NCBI RefSeq assembly: GCF_910592395.1
Contig: NC_088315.1
Coordinates: 10,602,501-10,666,500 of the forward strand
Length of the DNA stretch: 64,000 bases
Direction of reading: 5' to 3'
Origin: Lineus longissimus
Lineage: Eukaryota; Nemertea; Pilidiophora; Heteronemertea; Lineidae
Numbering within the stretch: the stretch's first letter is position 1; the number at the start of each line of letters is the position of its first letter. The position numbers were made by a program, and so were the translations under genes. This document shows, piece by piece, positions 1 to 10,492 of the stretch. The notes beneath the pieces are model-generated. The model did not search any database, was not told the origin of the DNA, and saw only the letters and a program-made list of their open reading frames with translations.

Positions 1-257
1 CTTTGGTCCCAGGCAATCGCCACGCCTCCGTGCGGCCGGCCAACCAGCAATTGCTCAACGTTCATACCAGTAACACCATGAATGTTCATATTGATACCCA
101 GTTCACCTCTAAGTTTTTGTAATTGTTCTTCAAACTGCCAATGTTCTTGCAGTAATAACAAGTCAGTGCATGCGTTCAGTTCACACATGTGTTCAACTCG
201 CCCTGATCTGAGTCCATTGCTATTGTACGACCTAAAGTTCAGCAAGCCCATAATCAT
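1..257 (-). pseudogene. LINE ORF2, N-terminal endonuclease part (cut by window edge)
   Basis: Read on the minus strand from an ATG at 257, the frame is open to the window edge. It begins with the typical start of an apurinic-type endonuclease of a non-LTR retrotransposon: NFRSYNSNGL (the N-x-N substrate-binding segment) and then LLLLQEHW (the catalytic E within QEHW). The endonuclease would nick target DNA for target-primed reverse transcription. It starts 66 bp downstream of the ORF1 stop, the usual ORF1-ORF2 spacing. The stretch 1-190 is nearly identical, in inverted orientation, to the LINE at 11983-12175. Only about 85 codons are visible, so whether ORF2 is intact cannot be judged. Confidence 0.75.
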
Positions 258-322
258 ACAACTAACAAGAAAGAGTTGGGTACTGGGGATTGTTCTATCA
301 CTACTCTTTGGAAAGAAATATA

Positions 323-1752
323 TCATGATTTGTCCTCGGTGTTTTCATCCTCCTTTTTGGGAGGGACATTGTACTTTCTGACACGTACGCCTTCAGGCCA
401 TAATGCGTCGTCAAATAATCTGCTGAATTCGGACTTCGCTACAGTTAGTCGGAACGATCTAAACTTAGCATTGGCATGCGACACTAGCTGTAATCCCCTG
501 ATTTCAATCTTGTTATCAGCGAGATGTTTCATAAGGTCCTCTTTCTTGGTGAAAGGGTCAAGCCGAAAAATAAACAAGTCCCTGTTGGGTTCAGAAGCAC
601 CTTTGAAACCACAATTCGCAGCTGATATGCCTGTGATCACCTTCTGTCGCGATTTCTCTCTCCTTTTTAACTTTTTCTGTTCATAACTGGATACTCGATA
701 TTCCCCATCAGAATCATCCGCACTCGTTTCAATCAGGGACCGGCAACTTCCCCTCAATCTAAATACGTTTTGGGGCATAGGCGGGATTAGTGCGCCCGTG
801 GCCACGCGCACCTCTAGAACCCCGCCCCCTACTCATAGATCCTGATTTCGAACTATATATACTGTTGAAAGTCATCTGGCCAGTGACTCCGCTTTCGGTA
901 TTACGTATAGTCTGGGTATCGCCCCATATCGATTCACACCGAGCCGGCTCAACAGTCGGTTCAGTCGGCCTACGCATCGCACCACTCTCCTCATCGTCAG
1001 TGACAGTACTTTTATGCTTCAATGTTTCGGCATATGATTTGTGTGGTTTGTAATCGGCATTTGCTTTTAATTCTCTCGTGTCATGTGAACACTTTTCTAC
1101 CATCTCTTGCATCTGAATCATTTTGTGTTCTAAACTATATAATCTATCAGCCAACGATATATTGTTCAGTTCCTCAGGTGGGGATCGTGGAATCTCCGCA
1201 AGCCTAGTTGCCGAAATCACGATTCTCGGCATTTTATTCACTTTGTCAAGCTTTCTCAGTGCGGCAATGATATCACTAGTATTCGCCTCCTCCTCCGGCC
1301 TCGCGGAAGATGACTTGCACACTTGCAAGTCACCTATTATATCACACAGATTAGGTTTCGCTCCCCATAACTTATTTTTCGCAACACGAATCTGACTAGC
1401 GGAGTAATAAATAACCAACCACTGCTTTCCGTACATTATCATTCGTACCCGTTTGCTGTCCAAATACAATGTATGCCAATACAGGATCATCCATAATTGG
1501 TAGGCCAGTATCTTCCTCCTGTGGGGCGGGATCTAGTTGTTTCTAAGAAGACCCTGCATCGTTCTCGGCGCGTTCTGGTTCCCCCGATTCGACGTGCTTG
1601 TCAACATGATCTCCCTCTCTTCGTGTCATTTTCAGGTCAGGGCTTCCTAATCCCTTCTGTGGGGAACGCTGATTTCCTTTACACTTTTCACCAGCTTGTC
1701 TCGGTGTTTCTGTGGTCCCGGAAAAGTGATCGGTTATTGTTTTCGAAGCCAT
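323..1752 (-). pseudogene. LINE ORF1 (RNA-binding protein), frameshifted
   Basis: This is an ORF1-type protein of a CR1/L2-like LINE, spread over three overlapping minus-strand frames. The N-terminus (ATG at 1752, low-complexity, charged) is open to 1543. A segment at 1490-759 follows, with VRKA and YSASQIRVAKNKLW in different frames around 1400, a motif common near the start of such ORF1 proteins. It continues with a short coiled coil (LEHKMIQMQEMVEK) and an RG-rich tail (GRGSRGARGHGR). The frame from 811 to 323 carries the RRM-like C-terminal domain, with LFIFRLDPFTKKEDLMKHL and WPEGVRVRKY. At least two frameshifts (about 1400-1550 and about 780) break it. In intact elements this protein binds element RNA. 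Clade assignment rests on general resemblance. Confidence 0.65.
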
Positions 1753-1929
1753 TAGAGCGGAACGGAATTCCAGCTATGGTGACTACTGTTGTTCTTTCGG
1801 TGTCACATACACACACGCATACATTTACAATGTACATGTATGTAAGTCCTGTTCACACTCAGGGAAAAAACTTCCCTCACTATTTCTCCAAAGAAGTAGG
1901 AATGGAACCTCTTTCAAAAGAATAACACC
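1753..1929. repeat. LINE 5' leader with CA/TG-rich microsatellite
   Basis: A short stretch between the LINE ORF1 start and the BEL LTR. It contains an ACACACGCATACATTTACA run around 1807-1825. No gene is seen. It is probably LINE 5' UTR cut by the BEL insertion. Confidence 0.4.
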
Positions 1930-2454
1930 TGTTTCGCTGAAACAGCGTGTTTTATTGACATTTATATATTTGAATTTCGCGCCCGATTCGTTTCGCGCCT
2001 TTCTGTTCATTCCGGTTCGGTCATTGGTTGACCAGCTCTCGCGATACGCGCGTGATTTCTTCAGGTTCACTTTGCGCCAAGTTTATAGCAAGTCGGACGT
2101 TCGGAAAAGTCTTTATCATGGATTATTTTTGGGGTTGAATATTAGTTACGTGGATTAACAGATGCCAATGTAAGTGTATCTCCATATTGATTAGGCGTTG
2201 ATTATATTACGGTTCAATTTCAGTGTTGATAGACAATTATTGTTGGTTGGCCAAAAAATAGTTCATAAATTATTGGTTCTAGTTAGCAAACATTTGTGTG
2301 TATAAACAAGTTGTATGTTTATCTTTATGTATTTCGTTGGTGCTAAATGTTCTTTATCATTTATTACAGGTTTCAAATAAAACCACTATATTGAAAGGCA
2401 TCGTTATCAACCTCTGTGTTCGACCCCTGGCCGGGCACACCACCATTTGAAACA
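1930..2454 (+). repeat. BEL/Pao 5' LTR
   Basis: The sequence from TGTTTCGCTGAAACA onward recurs at 7125 and matches closely until the 3' copy is interrupted at 7578, which defines an LTR pair. The end is placed at ...TTTGAAACA because GAAACA is the inverted complement of the starting TGTTTC; the exact end is an estimate. Relative to the 3' LTR, this copy lacks about 31 bp after 2250. It includes AATAAA at about 2378. Confidence 0.75.
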
Positions 2455-2761
2455 GTTGAAACAACGAAACAAGTCCACCAACACCAGACTGCAGATGAAC
2501 GCCGTCAAGGACGCCATCACAACCCTTGCTGACCACTACTGCTGCATGTAGTCGCCTCGTGGAACGTACACATCAAGGTCACCGTCGCCATTGGAGACGA
2601 TCGTGATTGAAACGAAACAATACGATCGCAGCTCTATTATCCGAACCACGCAAACGTGTCCGTGAATGACCACGGCCAAGCGGATTCGAAAGGATTACGT
2701 AACGACGCGTCGACAATAACTCGATTCCTTTGTACGAACTCGGCAGACTGTGATTCTCGGA
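2455..2761 (+). other. BEL/Pao 5' untranslated leader
   Basis: About 300 bp between the LTR and the gag start, without a long reading frame. A primer-binding site should lie just after 2454, but I could not match it to a particular tRNA by eye. Confidence 0.45.
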
Positions 2762-5700
2762 ATGGCTGACGTAGCAAAAGCGAAAAAGGCCCGTTCGGTT
2801 GCGAAGTCAGCTGTCACCCGCATTTCCGGTAAGGCAAAATTGTTTGTCAACGAGAAACGGCCGCCTCCGGAAGTAACTAAAGTTGAGGGTGATTGATGAG
2901 GAAGCTGCTTGGATCGAAACGGTCACGGATGGTTCTGATAAACTAGCAATTATCATTAATGACTACAAAGCATCCTGTAGTTCAACTACTACGCCGCCTC
3001 CAAGTGGTAAAGTCACTTCTTCAACTTCGTCTACCACGGCCAAAAAGCTGAACATCAGAACAGAGAAAGCCCCGTTACCTAAATTCGATGGGAACGTCAT
3101 AGAGTACTTCGATTTCAAGCGTGACTTTAAATTCTTGGTCGATGGTCGGTATCCTCCAGAGGAAGCGCTGTATGTTCTGAAAACTTGTCTCGGCCATAAG
3201 CCAGCGGATTGGATTCAGAGTGAACGTGATTATGAGGCTGCTTGGACGGCATTAGATGACAAGTATGGCAATCCGCGCCTTGCATCTGATGTGTTGATCG
3301 GGACATTGAATAAGTTCAGATCGCCGCCGGAGAATGATCTCACGCAGTTCGTTGAGTTACATCATCTGATCAAGAAAATTCATAACTCGCTGAGTGAGCT
3401 GAAACGTCCCGGAGATCTTGACAATTCTACCACGATTGGTCTGATCGAAAAGAAACTGCCTCACGCTGATAGACTGAAGTGGGCTACCCATCAACAGACT
3501 AAGAAAATTTCGCCTTCCGTGGGTACACTTCTCAACTGGATGAAGGGTGAGATCTGGATTCGTCAAGTTGCTGGAGCGGACATTCGTAGTTCGAAATCTA
3601 ACTCTGCGAAACATTCTGTGAATACCGCCAGCGCTAGTACTCATAAAAGTGATCAGATTGCGTCATCGCAGACCACAGTGACAATGCGCAGTGACAATTC
3701 AGGTAGGCCTAGTGGTTCAGGACAAACCGCAGAACAAACCGCAGGACAAACCACAGGTGATTGGTCTTGTTGGGTTTGTAAACAGAAACACAGTCCTTGG
3801 GAATGCGAGAAATTCAAATCTATGGATCTCAAAACAAGACTGGCTGAAGTCCGCAAGGTTAAAGCGTGTTACTTTTGTCTCCGCATACACCGTGGATCGT
3901 GTCGCTATCGAAAGCGCTGCGTTATCACAACTGATGACAAACCCTGTCCATATAGTCATCATCAGCTGTTACATGGTGCGCCTTTTGACCGCGCTTCGGT
4001 TGAAACCTCCTCTGTTCCTTGTAGTGAAAATCTACTTCCGGTTGTTAGTGTCAACGGTGTCAATCCGGAAACGCACGAAACCATAACCGCAACACTGTTG
4101 TTTGATAGTGGATCGCAGGTTTCATTGATACGCGATGGGTATGCTCATGATTTGGGATTAGTTGGTCAGGACATGGTGTTAAATATTTGTAAAGTAGGGG
4201 GTCAGGAAGAGCTTTTGGAGACGAAGATCTACAAATTGCAGCTACAACCAGTAGGCAGTGCGTCGCGTCATAGCATCCGAGTTATCGCAATCCCGAAGAT
4301 CGGTGAGGACATCAAGAGTGTTGACCACCAACGTTTGACAGAGATCTTTCAAATCAACTCTGCTGCGTTGAACCGGGGGTCAGGGCCAATTGATGTGCTA
4401 CTCGGTATCGATCACGCGAACTTTCATGGTGGGACAACGGAAGTTAGCGGTCAGTTCGTTATGCGTCAATCTCTACTCGGTCCTGTCATCTTTGGGTCGT
4501 CGTCATTCATCAATTCTGATTCTGTTTACGGACAGTTCCACGTGTCTTTACAAGAGCCCGTCGACATTACGGCATTTTTGACATCGGAGCAGATGGGAGT
4601 AGCCGTGAATCCATGCTGTACGAGACAGACATCCTATGAGAAGTCCCTGTCAACACTTGAGAAAAAAGAGGCCAAGATGATCCGTGACAGCGCTCAGAAG
4701 ATAGGAAACCAATGGATGATCCCGTTACCTTGGTATCGTGATCCCTCTGATCTACCAGACAACTACAACCAGGTGAAAGCTAAACTCATTAGCACCGAAA
4801 GACGTCTTCAAAGGAATCCGGAGCACGCCAAAATGTACGATCAGCAGGTGAGTGATTTGGTAGAAAGAGAAGCAGCCAGGAAATTAACCCAGGAGGAAGT
4901 TAGAAACCACGATGGTCCAGTTCATTACATCAGTCATCATGCTGTGCTGCGTCCGGAGAAAAAGTCAACTCCTTGTCGTCTAGTCTTCAATTCAGTTGCT
5001 AGTTTTCAGGGACATGTCTTGAACAAATACCTGCGCAAAGGTCCTGATTTATTGAATAATCTACCTGGTGTTCTCCTGAAGTTTCGCGAAAATCCGGTTG
5101 CGCTTATTGGGGATATTTCCAAGATGTATCATCAGGTGTTAGTTGATCCTGTCCGTGATGCGCATACTCATAGATTTCTGTGGAGAAACTTCGAAAACCG
5201 CCCTCCAGATATTTATGTGAAGCAGGTTCTAACGTTCGGAGATATTTCGTCGCCAGCATTAGCCAATACAGCCTTGGACATGACAGCAGAAGCACACGAA
5301 GAACGATACCCGGAGGCAGTTGCAACAATCAAGGATTGTCGGTATATTGACGATATAGGGGATTCGCTCAGGACAACCCCAGTCGTAATTAAACGCGCGG
5401 AAGAGGTCGATGTGATCCTCGACACAGGTCATTTCACAGTCAAGGAATGGATGTCAAACCAACCATTGAATGGAGAATCGAAAGAAGAATGGGACCCACC
5501 AGACGAGAAGTTCTTGGGAGTTGTATGGGACCGGAAAAACGATGAAATCTCTGTCTCTGTGAAACCCCCCAAGTGTTTCGTAACGAGTGATGGACAACTA
5601 CAATGGCAGATCCCAGACAAGCTAACCAAGCGGCTGGTACTTAGCGCTTTAGCGGGAGTGTTTGATGTTGTTGGCCTAGCTGCACCGGTTATCATCGTTG

Positions 5701-6290
5701 CGAAGATCTGGCTGCAGGAACTTTGGAAAAACAACTATGGTTGGGATGAAAACCTTCCGGAACCAGTCACAAAGAAGTGGATAAAGTGGTTTGAGGAGCT
5801 ACAAAGTCTGAAGTCATTCAAGGTTGAGCGATGCCTAACTCCACCAGACGCTGAGGGACGCCCAGTGTTGGTCATCTTCTGTGACGCCGCCTTGAACGGA
5901 TTCGGAGCAGTCGGATACATGCACTGGAAAACATCTGATGGGTACCAAACGCGATTCGTTCTTGCCAAATCTAGGGTTGCCCCGCTTAAACCACTCACTA
6001 TACCGCGCTTAGAATTACAAGCAGCTGTCATGGCCAGTCGATTGAACGAAACGATTCTAGCTGAAACCCGGTTTGAACTGGATAAGACAATTCTGTTCTC
6101 GGATTCAATGATCGTACTCTCATGGATTAGGCAGGAGCCGAGGAGTTTCAAAACATTCGTGTCGCATCGCATCGGTGAAATCCAAATGAAGACAAACGTA
6201 GAAGACTGGAGATACTGTCCAACGGAACTGAACATCGCGGATGACGTCAGCAGAGGATGCTCAGTTGAAGAGTTGAGAGAACAGTGCTGA
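2762..6290 (+). pseudogene. BEL/Pao gag-pol polyprotein (gag, protease, reverse transcriptase, RNase H)
   Basis: Gag-pol of a BEL/Pao retrotransposon. The likely start is the ATG at 2762, giving a basic N-terminus (MADVAKAKKARSVAKSA). A frameshift at about 2885 moves into the long frame 2883-6290 (1135 codons). In that frame: a DUF1759-type gag domain (aa 60-210, APLPKFDGN), Cys/His knuckles (aa ~296-350, CWVCKQKHSPWEC and CYFCLRIHRGSC), an aspartic protease (aa ~405, LLFDSGSQVSLI), a reverse transcriptase with the YIDD catalytic box (aa ~820) and a RNase H-like region (aa ~998, FCDAALNGFGAVGY). The frame stops at TGA 6288-6290 just before WKHGPEFL, where BEL proteins normally read on, so the stop is probably a nonsense mutation. 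The copy is inactive because the integrase core is also missing downstream. Confidence 0.9.
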
Positions 6291-7079
6291 TGGAAGCATG
6301 GTCCTGAATTCCTGAAACTACCTGAAGACGAATGGCCAGAGACTAATGCACCCGAGGGTCAAGATGAAAGTGAGAAGAAGGCAACCATCCAGGTATCGCA
6401 GGTTTCCATAGTTGCGCCTATACTGAACAGAATGGGAAAGTTCTCATCGCAAATGCGCGCGATTCGTGTTACCGCTACCGTCACAAAATCGAGAAAATTG
6501 CTGATAAATACGGAACCACTATCGCTTGATGAAATTCGCGACGCTGAGAAAAAGCTGTTGATTCATGCTCAGTCTGCTCTTCACCCATTGCTTGGTATAC
6601 CAGAATTACAAACTGTCCTGTTTGAAGTCGCCAACCTGGTGAATGAACGACCAATTGGGAGGAGCTCCAATGATCCTGATGATGGTGCATACATCTGTCC
6701 CAATGACATTCTACTTGGTCGGGCTTCAGCAACAGTACCACAGGGACCATTCCAAGAATCAAACAACCCAAGACATCGCGTAGAATTCTGCCAGAAAATT
6801 GTAGGATCATTCTGGAACCGTTGGTATCGCGACGTGTTTCCTTCACTTGTTCCCCGTAGAAAGTGGCAAACCGAACGCAGAGACATTCGCGTTGGAGATT
6901 ATGTACTTGTAAAGGAACCAAACCCCATCCGCGGAAACTGGAAGACAGGTCGCGTGACCAAGGTCTTCACCAGATCAAATGATCGCGTTAGAAACGTAGC
7001 CGTAAAAACCGCGTCAGGACAATATGAGAGGCCCATCACCAGAATTGCCGTGTTATATCCAGTCGAGGGGTTGGAATAG
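6291..7079 (+). pseudogene. BEL/Pao integrase remnant, catalytic core deleted
   Basis: Same reading frame as the upstream polyprotein, open from the TGA at 6288 to the stop at 7077-7079. It starts with the WKHGPEFL linker. At about 6530-6570 it has the beginning of the integrase N-terminal domain (LSLDEIRDAEKKLLIHAQ), then jumps directly to the end of the core (ELQTVLFEVANLVNERPIG) and the C-terminal DUF5641-like domain (PNDILLGRAS, FWNRWYRDVFPSL, VGDYVLVKE). The whole DDE catalytic core between these parts is absent, an in-frame internal deletion of several hundred bases near 6575. The element therefore cannot integrate on its own. Confidence 0.8.
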
Positions 7080-7124
7080 GCCCCTAAGGAAATGCATTGC
7101 GTGTCTGGTCATCGGCGGGGAGAG
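7080..7124 (+). promoter_or_regulatory. BEL 3' end with polypurine tract
   Basis: Just upstream of the 3' LTR lies GGCGGGGAGAG (7114-7124), a purine run fitting a plus-strand primer. Confidence 0.45.
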
Positions 7125-7578
7125 TGTTTCGCTGAAACAGCGTGTTTTATTGACATTTATATATTTGAATTTCGCGCCCGATTCGTTTCGCGCCTTTCTG
7201 TTCATTCCGGTTTGGTCATTGGCTGACCAGCTCTCGCGATACGCGCGTGATTTCTTCAGGTTCACTTTGCGCCAAGTTTATAGCAAGTCGGACGTTCGGA
7301 AAAGTTTTTATCATGGATTATTTTGGTGTTGAATATCAGTTACGTGGACTAACAGATGCCAATGTAAGTGTATCTCCATATTGATTAGGCGTTGATTATA
7401 TTACGGTTTGATTTCAGTGTTGATTGACAATTATTGTTGGTTTTTATTGGGAGAAAATACCACGACGATAAGTGGCCAAAAAATAGTTCATAAATTATTG
7501 GTTCTAGTTAGCAAACATTTGTGTGTATAAACAAGTTGTATATGTTTATCTTTATGTATTTCGTTGGTGCTAAATGTT
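7125..7578 (+). repeat. BEL/Pao 3' LTR, interrupted by Gypsy insertion
   Basis: Matches the 5' LTR from its TGTTTCGCTG start to GCTAAATGTT. At 7579 the sequence switches to a different LTR beginning TGTGATG, so the rest of this LTR is cut off. No continuation of the BEL LTR is seen elsewhere in the window. Confidence 0.8.
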
Positions 7579-8476
7579 TGTGATGAATGGCATCACAGGC
7601 CTTTGTGTTAGGCCTGAGTTGTTGGCCTTATTAGTTTTATTTATTCATAATTTGTCTGGTTAGGCTGAATGTGTAACTGGTATTTCAGTCATATTATTAC
7701 ATGTTAATTTAGACCTTTGGCTTGAGTGTGTTGAATAGGACTTTGGTAACTTCAGGACGTTATGTGATTACTAATGGACATAGACTTATATAACTCTTGG
7801 GTTCATTAGTTGGAGCTGGACTGGGTGTGGGCAGTTCCTGGCTGGCCTCTGTAAGGAGAAGTTGTACATCGTACGTGCCGAACTCAATTCCGTTTGACCA
7901 ACGTGGTCGTCATTCCTGGTGGAATGTGAACCGGCTGTGTGTCCGAGAGTCGTGGTGTTCTCACCTGTTTATTTGCGTCCAGCCGCGGGTTGGAGCGCCT
8001 TGGCATTGCTGCCATCGTGTCGGCGAACCGTGAGTTGGCTTTGCGGCCAAGGTGTCGCCAGACCGTTAATTTGTAAACCAGCTACGTACTTCGTGGCTAC
8101 TGGAGTAGCCTTGGACCGACTGCGTGTCGGGACGGACACTTTTGTGTCGTGTGTTGTCGTGTGGTAACGGGAGAGGAGTTCGGAGAGACGTGTGTTACGT
8201 GTGTTACGTGTTTGGAGACCGGTGGTAGGTGGAGGAGCCGTTGTTGGGAATTGACCGCACCCAGGGAGTGGAGCCCGGAGTGGAGGGAGCTTTGAACTTT
8301 GGTAATGTGTAAACAGACTTTTAGTTGTTGGATTTGAGCGGTGAAATGTTAATTTTGTAAATATATTTTTCTTGTTCTTGTTAATTTTTAATACATGTAA
8401 ATAATTATACATTCAGCCGTCTTTTTCTAATTTGTGACCAGGCCCGTGCAATAGTCTAAATCCCCGCTCCGTCACA
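7579..8476 (+). repeat. Gypsy 5' LTR
   Basis: Starts TGTGATG and ends CGTCACA, the expected inverted TG...CA termini, and is followed by a primer-binding-type sequence. It is about 898 bp. The matching 3' LTR is not in the window, so the boundaries rest on termini, context and the insertion point in the BEL LTR. No gene is seen in it. Confidence 0.7.
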
Positions 8477-8644
8477 TTGGTACCAGAAGTGGGGTCTGGT
8501 CACATATATGTAGCAAATTTGCTAAATTGTAGTTTTTTAATTGTATTTTGGTAGTAAGCAAACTTGAGACGAATTTGGTCACAATATGTGTAACCTGTTG
8601 AATCACTGTATATGTTGAGTGTGAATCTTACGGGTGCATGAAAG
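8477..8644 (+). promoter_or_regulatory. Gypsy primer-binding site and leader
   Basis: TGGTACCAGAAGTGGGG at 8478-8494 directly follows the LTR end. Sequences of the TGGTAYCAGAAG type are common primer-binding sites in Gypsy elements. The remaining leader to 8644 has no gene. Confidence 0.55.
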
Positions 8645-10492
8645 ATGTTGCCTGAAAACTTAACCAAGGTGACGGTTGCTGAGTTGCGTGTGCTGTGTGA
8701 CGAACGAGGGTTAAGTTATGCTGGGCTGATTAAGTCACAGGTTATAGACATGCTGAAAGAGCATGAAGAACAAGAAGAGACTCGGGTAAAGGCATTTATA
8801 CAAAGTTTTCATTAGGCCAAGGTAATGGCCAGTCCTCAAGCCAAGTCCACGCCTACAAAGGGTGGCGGTGTCGCTTTATCTCCTGTAAAAGAGAACAAGG
8901 TAAATGGTAGTATGGAGGTAAGGCTGTATGAATTGGAGCGTGAGAAAATGGCTCATGCCATTCGCATGGCACAAATTGAGCGGGAAAAAGCAGAGCGCGA
9001 CGCCGTGATTGAGCGTGAGAGACGAGAGAGTGACGCCGTGATTGAGCGTGAGAGACGAGAGCGTGAGGTGGAGATTGAGCGTGAGAGACAGAGATTTGAA
9101 CGCGAGCAGCAGCAGGAGGCTGCTAGGGCGCTAGACAGGGAAAGGTTGGAATTAGAAAAAGAAAGGTTAAAAATGGAACTTGAAATCTCCAGAATGCGCG
9201 AGCAAGAAATAACACAGAGAGCGGCTGATCATTCCCGGTCGGACATGGCTGGAAGGTATGGCAAGTATGGGCCAAAGATCCCAAAGCTGGCAGCTGGGGA
9301 GGACATCGAGGCCTACTTAGGTACGTTCGAACGCCTCGCTACAGCAAATGAGTGGGACCGAGACTCATGGGCACCTAGGTTGGCGGCTGTAGTCACCGGT
9401 AAAGCCAGGGAAGCTTATGCGCTCATGCCAACTGAGGACATCGGCGATTTTGATAAGGTGAAGCTCGCCATTCTAAAAAAGTACCAGCTTGGGTCTGAAG
9501 CGTACCATGAAAAATTCAGAACCTCAAACAAGGAAGCCAAAGAGAGGTTTCAGGAATGGGGAACTAGAGTGTCCCGCTATTTTGATAGATGGTTAGAAAT
9601 AAACGAAGTTAAAACCTTCGAAAAACTTCGAGAACATATGATCATGGAACAAATAACTAACATGTTGTCTCCAGATTTGCAGGTTTGGATGAAAGACAGA
9701 AAGCATGAGACTGTAGAGAGGCTCACAGAGTGGGTAGAGTTGTATGTCAATTCAAGAAAGAAATCTCACATCGCTAAGTTCGCTGAGCCAGCCAAGGGAT
9801 CGGGTGGTAAGTCTTTCAAGAAAGTAAGAAACGGCAATGCAGGTAAGCCCTCCAAAGACAATGTTACCTGTTTTTCTTGCAATCTAAAGGGGCACTATGC
9901 TGCAGAGTGTCCAGGCAGTGCGGGTAAGCACTCCAAAGATAATGTTACCTGTTTTTCTTGCAACTTAAAGGGGCACTATGCTTCGGACTGCCCTGATAAG
10001 AAAGAGAATGCCAGCGGTAGTGGCGCTGGTGCTAACACGCAAGGAAGGAAACCTAAGAAAGGGTATCTTTGCCTGAGTCCATCAAGACCTGGGTTTGTCA
10101 ATCACAAGCAGTTTGAACTTCGAGGGTATGTTGGTGAGATCCCTGTCTTGATGTTGCTGGATACAGGTTGCTCTAATACTCTAGTTAAATCCTGTTTGGT
10201 TTCAGACGACTCATATGATGGGAATAGCTCCGAAGTTCTGTTGGCCAATGGTACGACGGAAAAGGTCCTTACAGCCAAGGTGGTACTGTCTGGTACGCGG
10301 GGCAAGAAGGAGTGCATCGTAGGAGTGCTTGAGCGGTTACCTGTGGATGTCTTGTTGTCTCAGCAGGATTTCGTTGTCATTGGTGATTTAAATGAAGAAC
10401 CGTTCTCACCTATGTCTCTAGTTTCAGATGCTCGCGACTTGGATGGTGTTCCAGCTTTTGCCGTGACCACCAGGGCCAGACAGAAAGAATAG
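8645..10492 (+). pseudogene. Gypsy (Gmr1-like) gag-protease with N-terminal SAP-like domain
   Basis: The frame starts at ATG 8645 with a SAP-like segment (VAELRVLCDERGLSYAGLIK). It is broken by TAG at 8813 and continues in the same frame from 8816; the next ATG is 8825. From there come a highly charged E/R coiled coil (aa ~30-135, with a 36-bp internal duplication around 9000-9060) and a capsid domain of SCAN-related type (IEAYLGTFERLATANEWD, AVVTGKAREAYALM). Two nearly identical CCHC knuckles (CFSCNLKGHYAAEC and CFSCNLKGHYASDC, an ~80-bp duplication) follow, then an aspartic protease (MLLDTGCSNTLV). It ends at TAG 10490 in frame with the integrase part. The SCAN relationship is established knowledge for Gmr1-like gag; the match here is by eye. 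Confidence 0.8.

Noticed and set aside
3653-6921. Several 60-170-codon frames antisense to BEL gag-pol
   Set aside because: Shadows of the coding strand without any domain pattern.
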